A stretch of DNA of 62,630 nt, taken from positions 1 to 62,630 of the forward strand of contig CAMWRV010000006.1 in the NCBI GenBank assembly GCA_947176745.1. Reading direction: 5' to 3'. Under the pieces are notes generated by a model. The model was not told the origin of the DNA and did no database searches. It saw only the letters and a list, made by a program, of their open reading frames with translations. Of the stretch, positions 29,041 to 37,503 are shown in pieces. A program made the position numbers and the translations under genes. Origin of the DNA: an uncultured Muribaculaceae bacterium (GTDB taxonomy: Bacteria > Bacteroidota > Bacteroidia > Bacteroidales > Muribaculaceae). Positions within the stretch are counted from its first letter, which is position 1; every line of letters starts with the position of its first letter.

Positions 29041-29071
29041 CAAAGTTAACAAATAAATATTTCCATGCAAA
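29041..29071 (-). promoter_or_regulatory. Promoter of the surface protein gene at 26002
   Basis: The minus strand reads TTTG (29071-29068), a 19-nt spacer and TAACTTTG (29048-29041), an exact fit to the Bacteroidetes pattern. The leader would be about 115 nt. Confidence 0.8.
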
Positions 29072-29193
29072 GGAATTATATGTATAATTATAGAATAAAA
29101 AGTAGATAGCCTTGATTTTGGCTCGCAAGCGACAAAAACTCTTTGGTCAACTGGCCGCTCCTAAGTATACACGCATCATAAGTATACACACAA

Positions 29194-29228
29194 AAAGTCC
29201 GCTGCACAGCAGTTATGCAGCGGACTTT
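29194..29228 (-). terminator. Terminator of the acid phosphatase gene
   Basis: AAAGTCCGCTGCA (29194-29206) pairs perfectly with TGCAGCGGACTTT (29216-29228). In the minus direction it ends in a T-run, 16 bp after the phosphatase stop codon. Confidence 0.85.
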
Positions 29229-29244
29229 GATATCTGAAGCCGGA

Positions 29245-29979
29245 TTACTTTCCTGCCTTCTTCTTAAATTCCTTCTTCGCCTTGGCAAGCTGTTTCTGGA
29301 AACCCTTGTCGGCGTGAAGCGCGGCCACGACCGCCGATCCGACTATACGTCCGGCATCGACATCACTCTGGAAATGCGCACCGCAGATCACGCGGCTTTG
29401 GCCGAAGTCATATCCGCGCTGTATGATCTCGGCCTTGCGGGCGGGGTTGATTTCAGCGAGGACAAGAGCCGTGGCCCATCCGATGGCCGTATGACCCGAC
29501 GGATAACTGCCGTTCTTGCGAAGAGCCGGTTCGTCATCAGGAGTGGCCGAGGGCTCGTTGAACACCATGAACGGACGCGGACGCATATAATGATTCTTGG
29601 CCGAGCGGGTCGACAGGTCGCCGGCATCCTCCTTCATATTGTTGATGAGCTTATAGATCTGCGGAGCGTTCTCCTCGGTCAGCACGATTCCAAACGCCTC
29701 GCTGAAGTCGCGGTCGAGCCAGCCGTCGCCCAGATTGGCGTCGGTGACAGCCCGGCGGCCTCTGTCGGTGCCGCGAACCGACTTGCCCCACTCATACTGC
29801 TCGCGGTCGTATGCATAATGGGCCGAAAGCGTGTCGGGAGGGGCAGGAAGAAGAGACTGACTGTCGACCACATCGGCTACGACAAGATAATACTTCGACG
29901 GATCGGTGGAATGATCCTGAGAGAAAACAGGGAACAAGACAGACATGGCCAGAGCCATGCAAAGCATTGATTTTTTCAT
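29245..29979 (-). CDS. Class A non-specific acid phosphatase (PAP2 superfamily)
   Basis: A secreted phosphomonoesterase. The 244-residue protein has a signal peptide (1-20, ending VFS-Q) and the complete three-part PAP2 signature: K-x6-RP at 128-136 (KNHYMRPRP), PSGH at 160-163 within GSYPSGHT, and SR-x5-H-x3-D at 195-206. GSYPSGHT marks the bacterial class A acid phosphatases. A Lys-rich tail closes the protein. It is monocistronic, with a clear terminator; no convincing promoter was found in the 190-bp gap shared with rpsU. Confidence 0.93.
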   Translation of the reverse strand: MKKSMLCMALAMSVLFPVFSQDHSTDPSKYYLVVADVVDSQSLLPAPPDTLSAHYAYDREQYEWGKSVRGTDRGRRAVTDANLGDGWLDRDFSEAFGIVLTEENAPQIYKLINNMKEDAGDLSTRSAKNHYMRPRPFMVFNEPSATPDDEPALRKNGSYPSGHTAIGWATALVLAEINPARKAEIIQRGYDFGQSRVICGAHFQSDVDAGRIVGSAVVAALHADKGFQKQLAKAKKEFKKKAGK

Positions 29980-30017
29980 AGTGGAAAGCTTTTATGGTTA
30001 ATTTTTTACGAAAATAT

Positions 30018-30048
30018 TTTGTCAATCTGTCAACTTTGACTAATTTTG
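30018..30048 (+). promoter_or_regulatory. rpsU: Promoter of rpsU
   Basis: TTTG (30018-30021), a 19-nt spacer and TAATTTTG (30041-30048) match the Bacteroidetes consensus. The start near 30055 gives a leader of about 115 nt, GC-rich at first and AT-rich next to the start codon. Confidence 0.8.
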
Positions 30049-30170
30049 CACGCTGCAAGGCATAACGAAGCGGCAACGCCACCCATGCCCGGCAACAGGC
30101 CATGCGGATCAGACCGCCGGCCCTTCAATTAGAATAACAAATAAAAAACAAAAATTAATATTCACTAAAC

Positions 30171-30362
30171 ATGATTATCGTACAAGTTAAAGAGAACGAG
30201 AACATCGAGAAAGCTTTAAAGAAATTCAAACGCAAATTTGAAAGAACAGGCATCATCAAGGAACTCCGTGCCCGTCAGGCATTTGAGAAGCCTTCGGTAA
30301 CCAACCGCAAGAAGATGGTGAAAGCGATCTACGTTCAGCAGCTCCGTCAGGCAGAGCAGTAA
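30171..30362 (+). CDS. rpsU: 30S ribosomal protein S21
   Basis: S21 sits near the anti-Shine-Dalgarno end of 16S rRNA. The 63-residue product begins MIIVQVKENENIEKALKKFK and has the FKRKFERTGIIKELRARQ block typical of the family. In Bacteroidetes, S21 is part of the set reported to occlude the anti-SD sequence. It leads the group rpsU-xerC-hpf, a conserved order in Bacteroidales. Confidence 0.95.
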   Translation: MIIVQVKENENIEKALKKFKRKFERTGIIKELRARQAFEKPSVTNRKKMVKAIYVQQLRQAEQ

Positions 30363-30473
30363 TCAGCCTCTTTCACTTTCGACATAACGGAACACACTTC
30401 CGGTGTGGCGTCCCGCAGGGACGTCATACCGTTTTGTCGTATCCGTAAACGAAAGCCACAGACCTCCGGAAAG

Positions 30474-31388
30474 ATGGACAGCAGCATGACCGATGCGTTC
30501 CTCTCTTACATAGAGGCGGAACAGCGAGCAAGCCCGAACACCGTCGAGGCTTATGGCCGCGACCTGCGTCAGTTCGCCGCATGGCTTGCGCCTGCTGAAA
30601 AAGATGAAAGCGACGGCGCCCTCGCCTTCGCGACGCCGCAAGACATCAGGGCGTGGACAGGCTCGCTCGCCGACAACGGCATGACAGCAACCACTCTGCG
30701 CCGCAAAGTGCAGAGCCTCCGCGCATTCTACCACTGGGCGATGAAACGCGGCCACCTCTCTTCCAACCCCGCCGCCGACGTGGTTCTCGCCAAGAAACGC
30801 AGACACTTGCCCGACTTCATAAAAGAATCGGAAGTCGAAAGCCTGCTTGAAGAGCCGCATGAATCATTTGCCGAAGAGCGAGCACACATCGCCCTGACGC
30901 TGATGTATTCGCTCGGACTCCGCCAGGCGGAGCTGCTCGCGCTGACCGACCGCGACATCAGCAGAGCGGCAGGAGAAATCCGCGTCACCGGCAAGCGCGG
31001 CAAGCAGCGTGTGCTCCCCCTCCCCCCGCAACTGGCAGAAGAAATATCGCGCTGGCAGACCATACGCGACAGCCGTTACCCCGACCTGCCCGATCCGGCC
31101 CCACTGATCGCCGGACCGCACGGGGCCATATCGAAAGTATCGCTCTACACCATGACCCGCGACGCACTCGCCGGCGTATCGGCCGGTCGCAAAAGCCCCC
31201 ACACCCTGCGCCACACGTTCGCCACAGCCATGATCAACAACGGAGCCGATCTCGACGCAGTCCGCGAGATGCTCGGACATGAATCGCTGTCGACCACACA
31301 GATATATACACACCTTAGCTTCAACGAACTCATAGCCAACTACCGGACGGCACACCCGCGAAGCGGCAAAACTGAAAAAGAATCATAA
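30474..31388 (+). CDS. xerC: Tyrosine recombinase, XerC/XerD-like
   Basis: A site-specific recombinase, probably acting on chromosome dimers. The ATG at 30474 gives 304 residues, the usual Xer length; an upstream in-frame start would add 23 residues from the spacer. The N-terminal SAM-like DNA-binding domain (about 1-100) precedes the catalytic domain with all active-site residues: R150 in GLRQAELL, K174 in TGKRGK, H243 and R246 in HTLRH, H269 in LGHESL and the nucleophile Y278. XerC versus XerD cannot be settled without comparison. It stands between rpsU and hpf. Confidence 0.92.
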   Translation: MDSSMTDAFLSYIEAEQRASPNTVEAYGRDLRQFAAWLAPAEKDESDGALAFATPQDIRAWTGSLADNGMTATTLRRKVQSLRAFYHWAMKRGHLSSNPAADVVLAKKRRHLPDFIKESEVESLLEEPHESFAEERAHIALTLMYSLGLRQAELLALTDRDISRAAGEIRVTGKRGKQRVLPLPPQLAEEISRWQTIRDSRYPDLPDPAPLIAGPHGAISKVSLYTMTRDALAGVSAGRKSPHTLRHTFATAMINNGADLDAVREMLGHESLSTTQIYTHLSFNELIANYRTAHPRSGKTEKES

Positions 31389-31451
31389 CCGCACCTGACG
31401 TTTTTGTAAAATTTTACCGTTGCGGCTAACAATAAATTCCGAAATTTTGTT

Positions 31452-31459
31452 TATCTTTG
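31452..31459 (+). promoter_or_regulatory. hpf: -7 box upstream of hpf
   Basis: TATCTTTG fits TAnnTTTG, but no TTTG was found at the right distance upstream, so this may be weak or regulated. It would give hpf its own transcript with a leader of about 60 nt. Confidence 0.45.
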
Positions 31460-31496
31460 TAAACGGGACAATAACTCTCCACGTCCTGAAACAATT

Positions 31497-31517
31497 AGAC
31501 CCCATACCACAAAAAAT
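31497..31517 (+). repeat. Solo copy of the element B end sequence in the hpf leader
   Basis: A 21-nt stretch starting AGACCCCATACCACAA matches the terminal repeat of element B (56624-56644) at 20 of 21 positions. It lies 9 nt before the hpf start codon and has no opposing partner nearby. It could be a leftover end, or a leader motif that the element resembles. Confidence 0.5.
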
Positions 31518-31525
31518 CAAGGATT

Positions 31526-31816
31526 ATGGAAGCAAAGATCAAAGCGATTCATTTCGACATCACCGACAAACTCGTGAATTTCATCAACAAGAAGACTGAC
31601 AAGCTGTCAAGGAGATTCGAGGCGATCACCGAAGTCGAGGTAACACTTAAGGTTGTAAAGCCCGAGACATCGATGAACAAGGAAGCCGGCATCAAGCTTC
31701 TCGTCCCCCCGGCCGCAGATCTGTTCGCATCGAAGACCGCCGACACATTCGAGGAGGCAGTGGATCTCTGCCTCGACGCGCTTGAGCGTCAGCTCGAAAA
31801 GAACAAAAACGCATAA
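31526..31816 (+). CDS. hpf: Ribosome hibernation promoting factor, short form
   Basis: The 96-residue protein has the S30AE/HPF fold signature: KAIHFDITDKLVNFINKKTD at the start and a central AITEVEVTLKVVKPETSMNKEAG. It is the short form without the C-terminal dimerisation domain. HPF binds the 30S decoding region in starved cells. The position after the xerC-like gene is conserved in Bacteroidales. Its leader contains a 21-nt match to the end of element B. Confidence 0.93.
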   Translation: MEAKIKAIHFDITDKLVNFINKKTDKLSRRFEAITEVEVTLKVVKPETSMNKEAGIKLLVPPAADLFASKTADTFEEAVDLCLDALERQLEKNKNA

Positions 31817-31842
31817 CGCACACTTTCTCCGGACCGCAACAG

Positions 31843-32922
31843 ATGGAAGATTCCCAGCCCGGAGGCCGTCCAAACGGGCGGCCACGACATGAGACCCGCA
31901 CACGTTCCGGCAGAATGATGCTCATCATTCTGCTGGGACTTGCCTTGTGCATTTCAGTGTTTCTCATCATGTTATGGCCTGTGGTCATGTCGGAGGCGCG
32001 TCAGGAGGCTACTATCCGGATTCCGCGCGGAGCAACTGAAAAGAATGTGCGCGACAGCCTTGAAAAATATCTCGGCGAGGACTATGCCCGCACGGTCACG
32101 CGTCTTGCGAGACTCCGCCGCACCGACTTCGGCAAGCGTCACGGATCATATGTCATACCCGAGGGGACAAACGCGCTCGGCGCAATGCGCAAACTGACAT
32201 CGGGAGCACAGACGCCGGTGAGAATAACGATCAACGGATTCCGCAGCCTTCCGCTTCTTATAGAGCGCATAAGCGCGAAAATGGAGTTTCCGGCCGATTC
32301 GCTCAAAGCAGCTCTCGCCGACTCTTCGCTGATGTCACACTACGGTCTTACGCCGCAAAACGCCATGGCACTCTTTCTCGATGACACCTACGAGACATAC
32401 TGGACCACTTCTGCTCGCGATCTGGTGAGCAAGATCGGCGACAACTATCTCTTCCTATGGAACGAGGAGCGGACGGCACAGGCCGCCGACGCAGGCCTCT
32501 CGCCGGCAGACGTGATGACCATAGCCTCGATAGTCGACGAGGAGACCAACGCCATGCAGGAGAAAGGGACAATCGGACAACTGTATATCAACCGTCTGCA
32601 CAACAACATGCGCCTTCAGGCCGACCCGACCGTCAGATTCGCGGCGGGAGACTTCACAATACAGCGCGTCACAAAGGCCGATCTAAAGACCGAATCGCCC
32701 TACAACACATATCTTCACGCCGGACTGCCGCCGGGTCCCATCCGGACCACGAGCACCGCGACAGTCGACGCTATCCTCAACGCCGAGCCGAACAACTATC
32801 TCTATATGTGCGCCAAAGAAGACTTCTCGGGTACTCACAACTTCGCCTCGACCTACGACAGACATCTCGAAAACGCCGTGCGATACCAGGCGGCCCTTGA
32901 CCGCAACGGCATAACCCGCTGA
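31843..32922 (+). CDS. mltG: Endolytic transglycosylase MltG
   Basis: A membrane-anchored enzyme that cleaves nascent glycan strands and ends their elongation. The 359-residue protein has a short cytoplasmic tail, one membrane helix (about 25-47), a LysM-like region and the YceG catalytic domain. The conserved glutamate motif IASIVDEETN is at about 227-236, and INRLHNNMRLQADPTVRFA follows. The length is standard. It begins 26 bp after hpf and is followed 29 bp later by a DUF4421 protein. Confidence 0.94.
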   Translation: MEDSQPGGRPNGRPRHETRTRSGRMMLIILLGLALCISVFLIMLWPVVMSEARQEATIRIPRGATEKNVRDSLEKYLGEDYARTVTRLARLRRTDFGKRHGSYVIPEGTNALGAMRKLTSGAQTPVRITINGFRSLPLLIERISAKMEFPADSLKAALADSSLMSHYGLTPQNAMALFLDDTYETYWTTSARDLVSKIGDNYLFLWNEERTAQAADAGLSPADVMTIASIVDEETNAMQEKGTIGQLYINRLHNNMRLQADPTVRFAAGDFTIQRVTKADLKTESPYNTYLHAGLPPGPIRTTSTATVDAILNAEPNNYLYMCAKEDFSGTHNFASTYDRHLENAVRYQAALDRNGITR

Positions 32923-32951
32923 CAATCCGAAAAACACTCCGACACCCCACG

Positions 32952-34109
32952 ATGCCGAAGTCTGCAATCATTCTGACAACCTCAATTCTTCTGGCGACGG
33001 CACTCTCCGCCCGTGCCGAAACCCGTGCGTGCGCCCTGCCGGAAATGAAGACGGAAATAGCCGTGACCGCCTCTCCACCACCCGCAGACAGCATCAGGAT
33101 CGACAGCAGGATAAAGACCGACTGGAAGAAACTCGCCCGCGACCGGCGTCTTGACATAAACGACACGACAGCCAGGTATCCGGCATTCATCGACTGGTGC
33201 GTCAATGTCTACAGATGGGCTGAAAGGGTATTCAACACTTACGACCCGGAATACGTGACAGGCACGGGAAAGCACGGCAAGGTCAGGCTCGTTTCCGACA
33301 ACTGGACTGACTCCTACATGTTCCGCTTCGAAGACGGCAACCCCCTGTTCATGATCAGCAACCTCTATGCCAACATCGGAATCCAGGCCAACTACTCGAT
33401 ACTGAGCGCCAGCTACTCGATCGACATGAACTCAGCCCTGTCCGACCGGGTGTCGAAACACAAGAAACTTGGATTTTCCTTCTCTTGCGCCCGCCTGTAT
33501 GGAGAAGGGTACTACTGGAAAAACAACGGAGGCACCACAATCAGAAAATTCGGTCATGAAAAAGTAGACGACATACCGTTTCACGGTCTTGAATTCCGAG
33601 CCTTCGGCGCATTGGCATTCTACATATTCAACTCCCGAAGATTCAGTTACGCCGCCGCATACAACCTCTCCAACTACCAGCTACGCAGCGCGGGGTCATG
33701 GCTGCTCGGAATGAACGGAACATTCTACGAATGCGACTTCGACTTCTCCCGTCTTCCCGAAGAAATAAAAACGAACTCCGACATTCCGTTCAACACATAC
33801 TCCCTCGACTACAATTCAGTCAACGTCATGGGTGGATACTCATACAACTGGGTAGCCAACAAGCACTTTCTCATCAACGTCACCCTCCTCCCCTCTGCCG
33901 GAATATCCTTCTCCCGCTCTGACTCGACAGAAGGACACCGCAACCTGCTCTCCATGGGGTGCAGGCAGATGGCGTCAATCACATACACCAGCAGACAATT
34001 CTTCATCACAGGCACATCAAGCCTGCATGTCAACTACTTCCTCACCCGCTCCGTCGGCTTCATATCAGGCATCGAGAACTTCCAGATATCGACAGGAGTC
34101 AGGTTCTGA
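32952..34109 (+). CDS. DUF4421 family outer-envelope protein
   Basis: The 385-residue protein has a signal peptide (about 1-22, ALSARA) and a body rich in alternating aromatic and polar residues, ending GIENFQISTGVRF. The terminal phenylalanine suggests an outer-membrane beta-barrel. The YDPEYVTGTGKHGKVRL segment near residue 96 is what I recognise as the Bacteroidetes DUF4421 family. Function is unknown. It is packed between mltG and ribD (spacing 29 and 18 bp). Confidence 0.75.
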   Translation: MPKSAIILTTSILLATALSARAETRACALPEMKTEIAVTASPPPADSIRIDSRIKTDWKKLARDRRLDINDTTARYPAFIDWCVNVYRWAERVFNTYDPEYVTGTGKHGKVRLVSDNWTDSYMFRFEDGNPLFMISNLYANIGIQANYSILSASYSIDMNSALSDRVSKHKKLGFSFSCARLYGEGYYWKNNGGTTIRKFGHEKVDDIPFHGLEFRAFGALAFYIFNSRRFSYAAAYNLSNYQLRSAGSWLLGMNGTFYECDFDFSRLPEEIKTNSDIPFNTYSLDYNSVNVMGGYSYNWVANKHFLINVTLLPSAGISFSRSDSTEGHRNLLSMGCRQMASITYTSRQFFITGTSSLHVNYFLTRSVGFISGIENFQISTGVRF

Positions 34110-34127
34110 CCAAACTTCCACAGCATA

Positions 34128-35072
34128 ATGCACAAAACAGACAAAGAAACCGACGAAAGATACATGCGGCGCGCCCTTCAGCTCGCGTCGTACGGAGCCG
34201 GACACGTCTCGCCCAACCCCATGGTGGGGGCGGTTATCGTAGCCCCCGACGGGCGCATCATAGGAGAAGGCTATCACCGCAAATGCGGAGAGGCGCACGC
34301 CGAAGTCAACGCCATGCGTTCGGTCAGGCCGGCTGATGAAGCCCTGATTCCGTCATCGACAATCTACGTCACACTCGAACCATGCTCTCACTATGGCAAG
34401 ACACCCCCGTGCGCGGCAATGCTTTGCGAACGCCGCATACGCCGGGTCGTGACAGGCATCGGAGATCCGAATCCACGCGTGTCGGGCAGAGGCGTCAGAA
34501 TGCTGCGCGAAGCCGGAATAGAAGTCACCGAAAACTGTCTGGAGGAGGAATGCCGCGAGATCAACATACGCTTCATCACCGCCCAGACACTGCACCGCCC
34601 GTGGATACTGCTCAAATGGGCAGAGACCGAAGATGGGCGCATGGCGGCCGAAGACGGTTCGCCGATTGCCATATCGTCACCGCTGACAAAGACGCTGATG
34701 CACGCCGAACGCGCCATGTGCGACGCCATAATGGCCGGCACCGGCACTCTGCTGTCAGACAATCCCTCGCTGACCACACGCCTCTGGCCCGGTGAAAGCC
34801 CGCGACCTGTCATATTCGACTCTCCGCGTCTGAACGACCCGGAACTGCGCGAACGTCTCAACGTATTCCGCAGAGACCCGATAATCCTCGATCCGCATAC
34901 CGACCTTGAGGAAAACATGCACATCCTGTTCGGGCGCCACGGCGTGACATCGCTCATGGTCGAGGGAGGACGCACCCTGCTCGACAGCTTCATGAGCCGC
35001 GGACTGTATGACAGAATACGCACGGAACGCGTGCTAAAATTCCTTAAAAAACATTTTCTAATGTATTTATAG
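34128..35072 (+). CDS. ribD: Riboflavin deaminase/reductase RibD, C-terminally shortened
   Basis: RibD performs the second and third steps of riboflavin synthesis. The N-terminal deaminase is complete, with zinc motif HAEVNA at 57-62 and PCSHYGKTPPC at 85-95. The reductase domain (about 150-314) runs through the VEGGRTLLDSFMSRGLYDRI segment, then ends in an unrelated KFLKKHFLMYL tail. Family members usually carry about 40-50 more residues, including the final strand and helix. None of the other frames downstream restores that part, so a deletion or recombination with the following intergenic DNA is likely. Reductase activity may be reduced or supplied elsewhere. Confidence 0.88.
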   Translation: MHKTDKETDERYMRRALQLASYGAGHVSPNPMVGAVIVAPDGRIIGEGYHRKCGEAHAEVNAMRSVRPADEALIPSSTIYVTLEPCSHYGKTPPCAAMLCERRIRRVVTGIGDPNPRVSGRGVRMLREAGIEVTENCLEEECREINIRFITAQTLHRPWILLKWAETEDGRMAAEDGSPIAISSPLTKTLMHAERAMCDAIMAGTGTLLSDNPSLTTRLWPGESPRPVIFDSPRLNDPELRERLNVFRRDPIILDPHTDLEENMHILFGRHGVTSLMVEGGRTLLDSFMSRGLYDRIRTERVLKFLKKHFLMYL

Positions 35073-35094
35073 TGACAATATCGCGGATAAATGC

Positions 35095-35102
35095 TAAATT
35101 TG
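35095..35102 (+). promoter_or_regulatory. -7 box upstream of the DUF6242 lipoprotein
   Basis: TAAATTTG fits TAnnTTTG; the -33 position has no clear TTTG. It lies 22 bp after the shortened ribD stop and indicates that the lipoprotein gene can have its own transcript. Confidence 0.5.
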
Positions 35103-35215
35103 CAAGTTGAAAAGAAACAGCCATGACCCGACATCACGCCGGGTCGTGAACGGCATTTATGGCTACGGATGCGCGTCACGCGGCGCAAACCGTTTTTAAT
35201 GAACATATTGAAACA

Positions 35216-36712
35216 GTGAAGCAACACAGCATTCTTTCCACAGCCGGGATCGCGGCTCTCCTGCTTGGCACGGCGGCAGTCTCATCGTGCAACAAGGAGA
35301 CCGAATCCGACTTGTATCAGGACCCCGTCAATCTGGCAGTGACAGCATTCAGCCTCAAGGCCGACAGCGACAATCCCGGACTTGACTCCGCATATTTCGC
35401 CATCGACCTGCAGCGCGGAGTGATATTCAACGCAGACTCGCTGCGCAAGGGCACAAAGATCGAAAAAGTAGTGGCCGAGATAACTTTCTCAAGCACTGTC
35501 TCGGAGGCGGTGATCGAGATGACCGGAGGCACGACCCGCGAAGGAGAGATAGACTACAAGGCCAACCCGACGGACTCGATCGACTTCACCGGCGACGTCA
35601 TACTCCGCGTAAAGGCCGACGACAATTCGATCGGCACATCCTACCGCATTAAGGTAAACGTACACAACACCGACTCCGACTCACTTTACTGGGACAAGAC
35701 CGCGAAAGCGACATTACCGTCTCGTCTCGGAACTCCCCGCCGCCAGAAGACCGTGCAGGCCGGCGCACGGACAGTATCGCTAATCGAGGAGAAAGACGGT
35801 TCATTTACCCTCTCGACCACCGATGACCTCTACACATACAGTTGGACAAAGAGAGAGATCACACTTCCTTTCGCTCCCGACATAAGCTCGCTCACGGCCA
35901 CCGACGACCGTCTGTGGATGCTCGACTCCGCAGGATCGCTCTACAGCACCGACGACATGTCGGTCTGGACCGACACCGGCGAGAAATGGTCGACGATGCT
36001 CGGCGGCTACACCGGAACAGTGGTCGGACTCCGCACCTCGGGAGGAGTGACTGAATTTGCCCAATACCCGCTCACTAACCTAAAGACCAAGGAGATACCG
36101 TCAGACTTCCCGATAACCGGCACATCGAATCTTGTCACACTTGCCAACAAGTGGACATCTTCGCCTGTGGCCTTCTTCACGGGCGGCGTCATGGCTGACG
36201 GCACATATTCCGACATAACCTGGGCGTTCGACGGAAGCGAATGGGTGCAGCTCGGCAAGGGCGGAATACCCGCCCTTGAGGGAGCGTCGGTCATTCCATA
36301 TTACAACTACAGACCGTCGTCCGACGGCAAGACAATGATAGAATACAGCGTGTGGATGCTTCTCGGAGGACGCAAGGCCGACGGAGAGTTCAACCGCACG
36401 GTCTACATATCGTACAACAACGGAGTGAACTGGGCGACAGGCGCGACAAGCCTGCAGCTGCCCGAAGAGATTCCCGCAATGGTGGGCGTTGACAATGTGG
36501 TCGCTTCAAACGAGATGTCGGCCAACATTTCCGACGCCTGGAAAAAGACAGCAAGAGGCCCGGCCCGCATAAAGGTCGAGACTGTCGGCGACGTCGTGAT
36601 CTGGGAATGCCCCTACATATATCTGTTCGGAGGCTATGCCCCCGACGGCACACTATACGACACGATATGGCAGGGTGTGCTCACAAGACTCACATTCACA
36701 CCGATAATCTGA
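35216..36712 (+). CDS. DUF6242-type lipoprotein
   Basis: I prefer the GTG at 35216, which gives a textbook lipoprotein signal (a 25-residue leader ending AAVSSC before the lipidated cysteine). An ATG at 35159 would add 19 residues with no support. The 498-residue protein has an N-terminal immunoglobulin-like part (about 30-150) and a Kelch/propeller-like remainder with Trp- and Gly-rich repeats. I recognise the family as DUF6242 of Bacteroidetes with moderate confidence. It should be exported to the outer membrane. Function is unknown. Confidence 0.75.
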   Translation: MKQHSILSTAGIAALLLGTAAVSSCNKETESDLYQDPVNLAVTAFSLKADSDNPGLDSAYFAIDLQRGVIFNADSLRKGTKIEKVVAEITFSSTVSEAVIEMTGGTTREGEIDYKANPTDSIDFTGDVILRVKADDNSIGTSYRIKVNVHNTDSDSLYWDKTAKATLPSRLGTPRRQKTVQAGARTVSLIEEKDGSFTLSTTDDLYTYSWTKREITLPFAPDISSLTATDDRLWMLDSAGSLYSTDDMSVWTDTGEKWSTMLGGYTGTVVGLRTSGGVTEFAQYPLTNLKTKEIPSDFPITGTSNLVTLANKWTSSPVAFFTGGVMADGTYSDITWAFDGSEWVQLGKGGIPALEGASVIPYYNYRPSSDGKTMIEYSVWMLLGGRKADGEFNRTVYISYNNGVNWATGATSLQLPEEIPAMVGVDNVVASNEMSANISDAWKKTARGPARIKVETVGDVVIWECPYIYLFGGYAPDGTLYDTIWQGVLTRLTFTPII

Positions 36713-36764
36713 CAACAACTCTATAGCCCTCAGGGCATCTCAGGGAAAGGATAAGGAGAAAGGG

Positions 36765-37472
36765 ATGAAAGATAAAAGAGACCGACTCAAGCGACGCGTC
36801 GCGGCTGCGCTTCTCGCCGCAGCGGCAATTGCTTTGCCGCTGCAGGCCGACGCACAGGAAGACTACAGGTTCGACATCGGCGGCGGATTCGGCATGACAG
36901 GATATCTGGGCGACGCCAACACGGCGAATCTTTTCCAGAATCCCGGCTGGGACGCCGAACTGCTGTTCCGCTACATTGTCAACCCGCGAATCAACCTGAA
37001 GACCAACTTCTATGTCGGCGGTCTGCGCGGCGACTCGTCGCAGATGGAGAACGTGTTTCCCGACAACGGAAATTTCAGTTTCTCGACCACGTTTTACGAA
37101 CTCGGCGAGATGTTCGAGTTCCACTTCTTCAACTACGGCATGGGCGAGACCTACCGGAAGCTGAAGCGATGGACTCCCTACATAACCGCAGGAGTGAGCG
37201 TCACTGCATGGAGCGTCGACTCCGAAGCCGGAGCGGCCTTCACGATCCCGCTCGGCATCGGATTCAAATATAAGCCTGCACGCCGCTGGAATCTCGGACT
37301 CGAATTTCTGATGAAGAAGACATTCAGCGACAAACTCGACGGCCCGGCACTTTCGGATCCGCTCGGCATAAAGAGCGAGTTCATGAAGAATACCGACTGG
37401 TACTCGACACTGACGCTCACCATAAGCTATGAGTTCAGCAAGCGCTGCGCCGTTTGCCACTACAAAGACTGA
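36765..37472 (+). CDS. DUF6089-type outer-membrane beta-barrel protein
   Basis: The 235-residue protein has a signal peptide (about 1-30, ADAQ) followed by FDIGGGFGMTGYLGDANTAN and amphipathic strands typical of an 8-strand barrel. This family is repeatedly found directly upstream of uppS and bamA in Bacteroidetes, as here. The end of the gene overlaps the longest possible uppS frame but not its chosen start. A role in envelope assembly is inferred from context only. Confidence 0.8.
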   Translation: MKDKRDRLKRRVAAALLAAAAIALPLQADAQEDYRFDIGGGFGMTGYLGDANTANLFQNPGWDAELLFRYIVNPRINLKTNFYVGGLRGDSSQMENVFPDNGNFSFSTTFYELGEMFEFHFFNYGMGETYRKLKRWTPYITAGVSVTAWSVDSEAGAAFTIPLGIGFKYKPARRWNLGLEFLMKKTFSDKLDGPALSDPLGIKSEFMKNTDWYSTLTLTISYEFSKRCAVCHYKD

Positions 37473-37503
37473 GAAGGGGCGACCCTCCGATTTTGAACAA
37501 CAG

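Larger units (their letters stand above)
28921..29244. other. Intergenic region, 324 bp
   Basis: Contains the leader, palindrome and promoter of the surface protein gene (28921-29071), an AT-rich stretch, an 11-bp direct repeat TAAGTATACAC (29162-29172 and 29179-29189) of unknown meaning, and the phosphatase terminator. No gene seen. Confidence 0.6.

Noticed and set aside
29162..29189. Direct repeats of TAAGTATACAC as a possible iteron or binding array
   Set aside because: Only two copies with no further partner; not enough to support a function.
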